From Nocardioides jiangsuensis (GTDB taxonomy: Bacteria > Actinomycetota > Actinomycetes > Propionibacteriales > Nocardioidaceae), in the NCBI RefSeq assembly GCF_019679455.1, contig NZ_JAIEZQ010000001.1:1722812-1786811 (forward strand): DNA of 64,000 nt, in the 5' to 3' direction. A program made the position numbers and the translations under genes. Position 1 is the first letter of the stretch, and each line of letters opens with the position of its first letter. The notes beneath the pieces were generated by a model. The model did no database searches. It saw only the letters and a list, made by a program, of their open reading frames with translations, and had not been told where the DNA came from. Positions 58,101 to 64,000 of this stretch are shown here, piece by piece.

Positions 58101-59309
58101 GCCCGTGCGTGGAGCGACCACGGCCAGATAGGCCTGGGACTGCCGCTCCCAGGCGAGCCAGGTGTGCACCCGCTCCCGTCCCACGGCGCCGAGCTCGCGG
58201 CGTGCGTCCGGGTCGTCCAGCAGGCGGAGCACGGCGTCGGCGAGCGCCTGCTCGTCGCCGGGGGCGACCAGCACGGCGGCGTCCTCCGCGATGCTGCGCG
58301 TCTCGGGGAGGTCGAAGCTGACCAGCGGCAGGCCCGACGCCATGTACTCCATGGCCTTCACCGGGGACACCTCGGCCTGGAGGGAGGTGTCGAGACCGAC
58401 GTCGGAGGACGCCATGTAGCCGAACACCTGCTCCTCAGGCAGCCACCCGGTCACCGTGACCCAGGGGGCGAGCCCGAGCTGGCCGACCTGCTCGCGCAGC
58501 TCCTCCAGGCACTCGCCGTCCCCGAGGACCGCGAAGCCGCAGTCACGTCGTCCCGCCCCGTGCACGACGAGGTCGGCGACGCGGAGGACGAGGTCGACCC
58601 GGTCCTGGCGGCCCATCTTCCCCGCCCAGCAGACCAGGTGCCGGTGCGGCCCGCGGAGCGCGGTGTCCGCCCGGGCCCGCTCGACCCGGGCCAGCACGGG
58701 ACCGTTGCGCACGAGCGTGACCCGGTCGGCCGCGGCGCCGGAGGCGACCAGCCGCTGCCGCAGCCAGTCGTTGACCGTGAGGGTGTGGTCGGCGCTGCGT
58801 TGCGTACGCCGTTCGAGCCAGAACAGCACCCGGGTCATCAACCGCGGGGGCCGCTCGTAGCGCGAGGCCAGCAGCTCCGGCATCAGGTCCCGCTGGTCGA
58901 CCACGACGCGTGCCCCTCCCCACCGGGCCAGCACGGTCAGCGGGAAGTAGATGTCGGGCGGCTGGCACACCTGGAGCACGTCGATGCGGCCCCGGAGCCG
59001 CAGCCGGAGCAGGTGCCACGAGGCCCAGGCGAAGGACACGGCGTACTCACGCAGGTAGCCGGCCGCACCGCCCGGCTCGGCCGGCTCGGGGTACTCCAGG
59101 AGCGTCATCCCCGGGACGTCGCGGTACCGGTCGTTGTCCGGGTGGCGCCGGGTGACCACCGAGAGCCGGTAGCCGGCCCGCAGCAGGTCGTCGACCTGCT
59201 TGCGCAGGCGGGTGTCCACGCCGACCGCGACGTTCTCCACCACGACCGCCACGTGCCAGGGCCGGTCCCCCCGACCGCCCGGAGAACGCCGCGGCACCAG
59301 GAAGGCCAT
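58068..59309 (-). CDS. Glycosyltransferase, GT4 family
   Basis: A 413-residue GT-B glycosyltransferase. The N-terminal acceptor half has VVVENVAVGVDTRLRKQV and VLQVCQPPDIYFPLTVLARWGGARVVVDQRDLMPE. The C-terminal donor half has LVCWAGKMGRQDRVD, FAVLGDGECLEELRE and the EVSPVKAMEYMASGLPLVSFD block with the EX7E motif, plus LVAPGDEQALADAVLRLLDD. The acceptor is unknown; it should add one sugar to the lipid-linked repeat unit. ATG 59309 lies 2 nt after the stop of the preceding deacetylase-like gene. It is the last gene of the minus-strand operon and its end overlaps the convergent operon by 33 nt. Confidence 0.9.
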   Translation of the reverse strand: MAFLVPRRSPGGRGDRPWHVAVVVENVAVGVDTRLRKQVDDLLRAGYRLSVVTRRHPDNDRYRDVPGMTLLEYPEPAEPGGAAGYLREYAVSFAWASWHLLRLRLRGRIDVLQVCQPPDIYFPLTVLARWGGARVVVDQRDLMPELLASRYERPPRLMTRVLFWLERRTQRSADHTLTVNDWLRQRLVASGAAADRVTLVRNGPVLARVERARADTALRGPHRHLVCWAGKMGRQDRVDLVLRVADLVVHGAGRRDCGFAVLGDGECLEELREQVGQLGLAPWVTVTGWLPEEQVFGYMASSDVGLDTSLQAEVSPVKAMEYMASGLPLVSFDLPETRSIAEDAAVLVAPGDEQALADAVLRLLDDPDARRELGAVGRERVHTWLAWERQSQAYLAVVAPRTGSAAARTAVRR

Positions 59310-59311
59310 CG

Positions 59312-60790
59312 TCAACGCCCCTGCGCGGGGGCCGGCTCGGGGGCTCCCGTCACCCGGACGGAGGCCCGCTCAGCCGCCGGTCCGGAGACAACCCACCCGT
59401 CGCCCTCCCGGCGCAGGTCCGAGGCGGCCCGCTCGCGCCACCACGAGGCGGCCTCGTGCGGCAGCGGCTGCCACCGGGTGGAGTCGTGCTCGAACTCCTC
59501 GAGCAGCTCCCGCCACGCCGCGGCGGCGTGCGGGTTGCGGGCGTAGTCGGGGTGGCTCAGCACCAGCACCAGGCCTCCCCGGCGCCGGATCTCGTGGGCC
59601 TTGTCCACCCAGGTGCGCCCCGTCCGGTGCTGGAGGATCTCGAACAGCGTGTGGTCCTGCGGGAGCGTGATCGGGAGCTCGACGGTGTCCTCGACGAAGA
59701 ACGGCAGGTAGCTGCAGCACCCCCCGGGCTGGGGCTCGTAGGGGTCGGTGTCGGTGTACGACGAGTCGTAGTCGAAGCCCAGCATCGACATCAGCTCCCA
59801 CGCGCGCTGGGTGGCCGGGGAGCGGAACCCCACCGCGCCCCACGCGTCGGCGTGCCGGCGGATCTCGGGGAGCCGCTGCTCGAGCAGGTGCCGCGACGCC
59901 AGGTCCCGTCCGTCGTGGCGCAGCCCGTGTACGCCGACCTCGCAGCCGTCACCGGTGACCGCCGACCGGACCGCGTCGGTGACGTCGTACCGCTCGGGGA
60001 CGAAGTTCCACCCCGACCGGTAGCCGCGGGACCGCTCGTCCGCGCGGAGCAGCTCCATGTCGTCGACGCCGGCCTGGGTCTCCACGTCGTGGGAGAGCAC
60101 CATCGCCCACTCCTTGCCGTCCGGCCAGGGGGCGATCCACGGCACCGGCTCGCCGGCGACGCCCGCGACCGTGGCCAGCAGCCAGTCGTACATGTCGTGC
60201 AGGCTGTGCTCGACGGGCCAGGCCGGGAACGACTCGGCCGGGTCCTGGCTCCGCGCGAAGGCTCGCCGCATCCGCAGCTGGGTGCCGCGGGGGAGCAGCG
60301 GACGGACGGCGTAGTAGCCACGCACGGCCGCGGTGCGGGCCAGACGCGTCGCGGCGGCCCGCGCCCCGAGCGAGGTGTACTTCTCGGACCAGAGGACGTG
60401 CATGACCTCGCCGGGGTCGAACGGCAGGAAGACGCTGCCCTTCTCGTCGCGCCACACCGACGCGATGCGCCGCCCCTTGCCGTCGAGGATCGGCTCGGCG
60501 GGGTGCCACCCGCTGCCGTGGGACCGCAGCTCCGCGTCCGGGTTGCCGCGCCGGAGGTGGCCGGCCATCGTGAAACCGTCCAGCCGGAACCGGCCCGCCC
60601 GGGAAGCACGCGGGGCGCGGCCCGGCCCGGACCTCGACCACAGCAGCACCCGGCCGCCGGTGGCGGCCCGGTCGGCGCCGCGGAGGACGCCGGTCCCGGC
60701 CGGCAGGTCGTGGGCGGCCGCCGACTCCTCGACGGCGTAGGGCACGCGGACGTAGTCGAAGAAGGCGAAGGGGTGCGACGACTCGAACAC
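59312..60790 (-). CDS. Polysaccharide deacetylase-like protein (cytoplasmic)
   Basis: A 492-residue protein. The N-terminal ~200 residues are unassigned (FDYVRVPYAVEE, GWHPAEPILDGKGRRIASVWRDEKGSVFLPFDPGEV). The second half is NodB-like: MVLSHDVETQAGVDDM carries the Asp, CEVGVHGLRHDGRDLAS the two metal histidines, VGFRSPATQRAWELMSMLGFDYDSSY the RxP motif, and VLVLSHPDYARNP the final histidine. No signal peptide is present. Such fusions occur in capsule loci. The start is GTG 60790, 28 nt after the ATP-grasp stop. Whether it acts on glycan or on a small substrate is open. Confidence 0.8.
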   Translation of the reverse strand: MFESSHPFAFFDYVRVPYAVEESAAAHDLPAGTGVLRGADRAATGGRVLLWSRSGPGRAPRASRAGRFRLDGFTMAGHLRRGNPDAELRSHGSGWHPAEPILDGKGRRIASVWRDEKGSVFLPFDPGEVMHVLWSEKYTSLGARAAATRLARTAAVRGYYAVRPLLPRGTQLRMRRAFARSQDPAESFPAWPVEHSLHDMYDWLLATVAGVAGEPVPWIAPWPDGKEWAMVLSHDVETQAGVDDMELLRADERSRGYRSGWNFVPERYDVTDAVRSAVTGDGCEVGVHGLRHDGRDLASRHLLEQRLPEIRRHADAWGAVGFRSPATQRAWELMSMLGFDYDSSYTDTDPYEPQPGGCCSYLPFFVEDTVELPITLPQDHTLFEILQHRTGRTWVDKAHEIRRRGGLVLVLSHPDYARNPHAAAAWRELLEEFEHDSTRWQPLPHEAASWWRERAASDLRREGDGWVVSGPAAERASVRVTGAPEPAPAQGR

Positions 60791-60818
60791 GGAGGACCTC
60801 TCGGGTGGCAGAAGGCGG

Positions 60819-62042
60819 TCAGAGACCCCGCCGGACGGCTAGGTAGGGGAGCAGCGCCAGCTCGTGCAGGCCGGGCAGGGGGTCGCGGAACGAGAAGACC
60901 GCCTCGGTGTGGATCCCGCGGAGCGACCGCAGGTAGGCGCGCGGCTCGACCTTCCCCGCGCGCACGTCGCGCACCGCGTTGGGGACGTCGGTGACGAGCC
61001 GGACCCAGCGGACACCGGACCGGGCCCGGGTCTCCGGTACGTCGAGCCCGAGCTGGTCCAGGTAGAGCAGGTGGGCGAAGTCGACCCCGGCGGCCTGTCC
61101 CAGGGTGTGGTAGCCCCAGGTCCGCGCGTTGACGTCGAGCAGCTTGTACCGCCCGTCGCGCGGGTCGCGCTTGTACTCGAGCTCGACGAGGCCGTAGTAG
61201 TCGATGGCGCGCAGGAACCTGCCGGAGAGGTCCGTGAGCTCGTTGGGCTCGATCGTCTCGACGAAGGTGCTGGCCCGGCCGAAGTCGGAGGGGTGCTGGC
61301 GCCGCCGCCGTACCGTCATGTCCGCGACCGCCCGCCCGTGCTTGAAGAGCGCGCAGTAGGCGAGCTGGGCGTCGCCGCCGCCCTCCACCAGCTCCTGGAT
61401 GATCACCTCGTCGGGCCCGGTGATCGCGGCCGCCGCGCGGTAGGCGTCGAGCAGCTCCCCGGAGGTGTCGGCCCGCCACGCCTTCGCCTTCGTTGCGTAG
61501 AAGAAGTGCTCCTTGATCGCGGGCTTCACCACCACGGGGGTGCTGAGGTCGACGTCGGCGAGCTCGGCCTCGCCGGCGGGGAACCAGCAGCGGGGCACCG
61601 GGATGCCGAGGGACTCCGCGAGCTGGTAGGTCTGGCGCTTGTCCCAGGCGGGCTCCACCGACGGGGTGGCCGGGGTGGGCACCCGGAACCGGGTCGCGAG
61701 CTGCTCCCGGTGCGCGGCGATCACGGCGACGGTCTCCTCCCGCGTCGGGTAGAGCACCCAGCCGTCGAGCCCGAGCCGCTGGTGCACGTCGACCAGGGCC
61801 GCCAGCGCCGCGTCGGGGGAGCGCAGGTCGGGGACCCGCACCCGTCGGCGCACGAAGCGGGAGGACCCCGCGATGGAGCGCTCGTCGTCGAGCACGACCA
61901 CGGGGACACCACGGCGTCCCAGGCTCCGGGCGATGCCGAGCCCCTGGTAGTCGCCCCCCACGACCAGCGCCCCGACCGGGGAGCCCGGGGGGACCGGGCC
62001 CCCCGGGCGGCGCCCGGCCTGGAGCGCGGAGGTCACCGTCAC
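60819..62042 (-). CDS. ATP-grasp ligase (COG3919-like)
   Basis: A 407-residue ATP-grasp protein. An N-terminal Rossmann-like part holds GALVVGGDYQGLGIARSLGRRGVPVVVLDDE; the ATP-grasp core has WDKRQTYQLAESLGIPVPRCWF, the nucleotide lysine in PVVVKPAIKEHF, IIQELVEGGGDAQLAYCALF, and the metal-binding block YGLVELEYKRDPRDGRYKLLDVNARTWGYH. Such enzymes join a carboxylate to an amine, so it could amidate a uronic acid with an amino acid or similar; the substrate is unknown. The GTG start overlaps the stop of the FAD gene (GTGA). The GVRWVRLVTDVPNAVRD block is typical of this subfamily. Confidence 0.83.
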   Translation of the reverse strand: MTVTSALQAGRRPGGPVPPGSPVGALVVGGDYQGLGIARSLGRRGVPVVVLDDERSIAGSSRFVRRRVRVPDLRSPDAALAALVDVHQRLGLDGWVLYPTREETVAVIAAHREQLATRFRVPTPATPSVEPAWDKRQTYQLAESLGIPVPRCWFPAGEAELADVDLSTPVVVKPAIKEHFFYATKAKAWRADTSGELLDAYRAAAAITGPDEVIIQELVEGGGDAQLAYCALFKHGRAVADMTVRRRRQHPSDFGRASTFVETIEPNELTDLSGRFLRAIDYYGLVELEYKRDPRDGRYKLLDVNARTWGYHTLGQAAGVDFAHLLYLDQLGLDVPETRARSGVRWVRLVTDVPNAVRDVRAGKVEPRAYLRSLRGIHTEAVFSFRDPLPGLHELALLPYLAVRRGL

Positions 62043-63244
62043 TCGCTCACGGGCAGGGGCGAGCCCGCACGCGAGCGCGCCTGGCGCCCGGTGACGGCGC
62101 CCGTCAGCGACTCGGCGCCGTACCAGCCGCCGGCCACGAAGCGCATGATCGGCCCGAAGCTGTACGCCGCCGGCGCGCCCAGGAAGTGCAGGCCGGACAC
62201 CGACGACTCCATCCCGACCTTCAGCCGCGGGTAGCCGCCGACGCACTGCACGGCCCCGGCGAGGGCCGGGTCCAGGAACGGGTACCGGCTGATGTCCACG
62301 CGGTACCCGGTGCCGAGGAGCAGGTGGTCGACCGTCCGGGTGCTGCCGTCGTCGAGTCCGACCCGCAGGCGGTCGCCGACGACCTCGGCGGACCGCACCT
62401 GCGTGCCGACGTGGATCGGCACGTCCTCGAGCCGCGGCCGGAGCCAGGCGGCGCCCGCCGGACGGATCGCCCGGTAGGCCATCGGCTCCTGGAGCGCTCG
62501 GGGGAACCGCCGGAAGAGGTCGGGCACGGCGACGATGCGGGAGAGGCCCATCGGCCCCACGTCGGTCGGTGCGTACACCAGGCGGGACCACTTGCCGAGC
62601 ATGCGGTGGTACTTGCCGCCGTGCAGCCAGTTCAGATGGTCGGCCCGGGCCGCGACCTCGACGTCGGCACCCGACTCCGTCATCAGCGCCGCGGACTCGA
62701 GCGCGCTCTGGCCGCCGCCGACGACGAGCACGGTCTTCTCACGGAAGACCCCGAGGTCGTCGTGCTCCGAGGTGTGCGAGACGAGCTCGGACGGGAGTCC
62801 CTCGGTGACCGCGGGGCGGTGCACGAAGTCCGCGATGCCGGCCGCGACGACCACCCGTCGGGCCGCGAGCCGGGACTCGTCGTTCAGGGTGAGGACGAAA
62901 CCGTCGCGGTCGCGCTCGACCCGCTCGACGGCGCGACGGTCAACGTGCGGGGCCGCACGGTTCTGCACCCACATGCCGTAGTCGATGAACCGGTCCAGCG
63001 GAACCGGCAGGTGGAAGTCGGATCCCGTTTCCGTGCAGTAGCTGTCGAGTGACAGCGGCCCGTCGTACTCCGCGATGCTGGTGGCGGTCCAGTTGGACCG
63101 GAGCAGCATTCCCTTCGGCATGGTCCGCCAGAAAGACATCGGATCGCCGAAGACCGTCGTCTCCACCCCGGCACGTCCCAGGTGGGCCGCTGCCGCGAGC
63201 CCGTGGGGTCCGGCGCCGATGATCACGGTCTGTGTTTCGTGCAT
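62039..63244 (-). CDS. FAD/NAD(P)-binding oxidoreductase (flavin monooxygenase-like)
   Basis: A 401-residue flavoprotein. The FAD Rossmann motif is VIIGAGPHGLAAAAHLGRAG, FWRTMPKGMLLRS follows as in lysine/ornithine monooxygenase-type enzymes, a second nucleotide fold is VLVVGGGQSALESAALMTESG, and LLGTGYRVDISRYPFLDP is the closing ATG-like motif. It may hydroxylate or oxidise a precursor for the ligase encoded next. ATG 63244 starts the conserved protein; ATG 63277 would add 11 non-conserved residues. It leads the minus-strand operon, which is transcribed from the AT-rich gap before the ribosomal RNA promoter region. Confidence 0.85.
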   Translation of the reverse strand: MHETQTVIIGAGPHGLAAAAHLGRAGVETTVFGDPMSFWRTMPKGMLLRSNWTATSIAEYDGPLSLDSYCTETGSDFHLPVPLDRFIDYGMWVQNRAAPHVDRRAVERVERDRDGFVLTLNDESRLAARRVVVAAGIADFVHRPAVTEGLPSELVSHTSEHDDLGVFREKTVLVVGGGQSALESAALMTESGADVEVAARADHLNWLHGGKYHRMLGKWSRLVYAPTDVGPMGLSRIVAVPDLFRRFPRALQEPMAYRAIRPAGAAWLRPRLEDVPIHVGTQVRSAEVVGDRLRVGLDDGSTRTVDHLLLGTGYRVDISRYPFLDPALAGAVQCVGGYPRLKVGMESSVSGLHFLGAPAAYSFGPIMRFVAGGWYGAESLTGAVTGRQARSRAGSPLPVSE

Positions 63245-63640
63245 GGTTCGCCCCGTTCGTGTGATTCGCTTGAGCACGTGAGAGCCAGTATGTAACCGGA
63301 AAAAGGCACCGTGCTTGAATTGCGAAAACTTTACGGAGCCATTTCCGTCGGCAAGTCGGCGCAGTTATGAGAAACGCCGCTTAGGCATTTTATGAATATA
63401 TTGCAATCATTTTGTCGTTCGATATCGATTCAAAGTCGACATGTCCGACTCGCGCTAGCCGGGACGCGGTCCACCGCCTGGGGCGGTGCGGACGCCGGGG
63501 CGCGGGGCCGGGTCGGCGGACCAGCTGGCGCCTCTCCGGCCTGGTGAGGTGGAGGAGTCGGAGAGGGGGTGGGAGTCCCGGCCGTACGAACGCCGCCGGC
63601 GACCCCCTCCGGGGCCTTCGCGAGAGCGGTGACCGGGGCC
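63245..63640. other. AT-rich island followed by GC-rich gap; no gene
   Basis: The part from 63250 to about 63445 is strikingly AT-rich for this genome and must contain the minus-strand promoter of the FAD oxidoreductase operon; no -35/-10 pair is fully convincing. It shares AATCATTTT (63405-63413) with the control region at 48571-48958. The stretch 63445-63640 is GC-rich, with a CTCTCCG/CGGAGAG hairpin (about 63533-63566), and I see no supported gene. Confidence 0.5.
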
Positions 63641-63653
63641 ACACCGCCCCGGT

Positions 63654-63683
63654 TTGACGTGCTGACGGATGTCTACGTAATGT
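63654..63683 (+). promoter_or_regulatory. Candidate rRNA operon promoter P1
   Basis: TTGACG (63654-63659) and TAATGT (63678-63683) with an 18-bp spacer, about 300 bp before the right end, upstream of a typical actinobacterial rRNA leader. Confidence 0.55.
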
Positions 63684-63854
63684 TCTCTCTGTCGCCGGGT
63701 GCGGCGGGACGCAAGGCCGAGAGGCCGGGCGGCCGGCCCCAGCGAAACCCCAACACTCTCTCACCTCGACCGAGGTGGCCTGGGTGCGCGCTTCGGCGGC
63801 TCCGGATCAGTTCGGTGAGACAGACGTGTGTCGGGGGCCGAGCAAGACCCGGAT

Positions 63855-63883
63855 TTGACCGGGCCGAGTGAAGCCGGTAAGTT
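63855..63883 (+). promoter_or_regulatory. Candidate rRNA operon promoter P2
   Basis: TTGACC (63855-63860) and TAAGTT (63878-63883) with a 17-bp spacer, near consensus. It would start transcription at about 63890. Confidence 0.7.
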
Positions 63884-63889
63884 TTGTCA

Positions 63890-64000
63890 GGTTGCCCCAG
63901 ACCGAGGCCGGGAGGCTGAGGGTGGTGCGCGCTTGATCCTTGAGAACTCAACAGTGTGCTAAAAGTCGACGAATTAATTTGTAACGCCAGTCGGCAGGCT
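63890..64000 (+). other. 5' leader of a ribosomal RNA operon (16S gene beyond the window)
   Basis: CTTGAGAACTCAACAGTGTG (63939-63958) is the conserved block found upstream of 16S rRNA in many actinobacteria, where it belongs to the antitermination and RNase III processing region. The AT-rich AAAAGTCGACGAATTAATTTG that follows is also typical. No 16S sequence has begun by the right edge, so no rRNA gene is called. Confidence 0.75.

Noticed and set aside
63430..63642. Small Pro/Ala-rich minus-strand frame of ~70 codons
   Set aside because: No ribosome binding site, low complexity, and it ends in the control region of the rRNA operon. Composition alone explains the open frame.
63890..64000. Start of a 16S rRNA gene
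   Set aside because: Only the conserved leader is present; the first conserved bases of mature 16S rRNA are not reached before the right edge.

Overview
The window reads as a chromosomal segment of a very GC-rich actinobacterium, most likely Nocardioides or a close relative. The reasons are extreme third-position G+C, GTG starts, mycothiol-type formaldehyde metabolism, SigE-family ECF and TIGR03086 proteins, TANNNT -10 boxes close to start codons, and the conserved actinobacterial neighbourhoods rplM-rpsI-glmM, glmS-acpS-nnr-alr-tsaE/B-rimI-tsaD and groESL-guaB-guaB3. I see no insertion sequence, phage gene, CRISPR array or tRNA.

Region by region. 1-7.2 kb: a truncated RTX-type secreted protein, a very large secreted amylopullulanase (alpha-amylase plus pullulanase in one chain) closed by a strong terminator, and a hemerythrin-like protein. 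7.3-8.7 kb: citrate synthase. 9-11.3 kb: rplM, rpsI, glmM. 11.4-13.5 kb: two paralogous double-GNAT acetyltransferases, tail to tail. 13.5-24.8 kb: a YihY-type membrane protein and coaA facing glmS, acpS, nnr, alr, a hydrolase, a GNAT-TsaE fusion, tsaB, rimI and tsaD, covering cell-wall precursors, NAD(P)HX repair and tRNA t6A. 24.8-27.6 kb: an ECF sigma/anti-sigma-like pair divergent from a cation exchanger. 27.8-30.1 kb: mycothiol-dependent formaldehyde dehydrogenase, an MBL hydrolase and an SRPBCC protein. 30.2-36.7 kb: treY-treZ (trehalose from glycogen), a GH3 lipoprotein and a TIGR03086 protein. 36.8-44.1 kb: an rRNA/tRNA-methyltransferase-like protein, groESL under two CIRCE operators, guaB, guaB3 and a nitrilase.

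44.3-63.2 kb is an extracellular polysaccharide locus. A secreted deacetylase (two CE4 domains, the first degenerate) and a sulfotransferase come first. Then follows a tightly overlapping plus-strand operon: a WlbA/WlbE/WlbB-like trio predicted to make a 2,3-diacetamido sugar nucleotide, an initiating phosphoglycosyl transferase, a MurJ/Wzx-like flippase, a polymerase/ligase, a Wzz/BY-kinase-like protein with degraded kinase motifs, and a lytic-transglycosylase-like membrane protein. It meets a minus-strand operon of a GT4 glycosyltransferase, a deacetylase-like protein, an ATP-grasp ligase and an FAD oxidoreductase. AT-rich intergenic islands mark the start, the middle and the far end of the locus. 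The window ends in the promoter and leader region of a ribosomal RNA operon whose 16S gene lies just outside.

Intrinsic terminators are clear after the amylopullulanase, between the hemerythrin-like gene and gltA, after groEL, after guaB and between the secreted deacetylase and the sulfotransferase. All functional names are from reading motifs and context; nothing was searched against a database.
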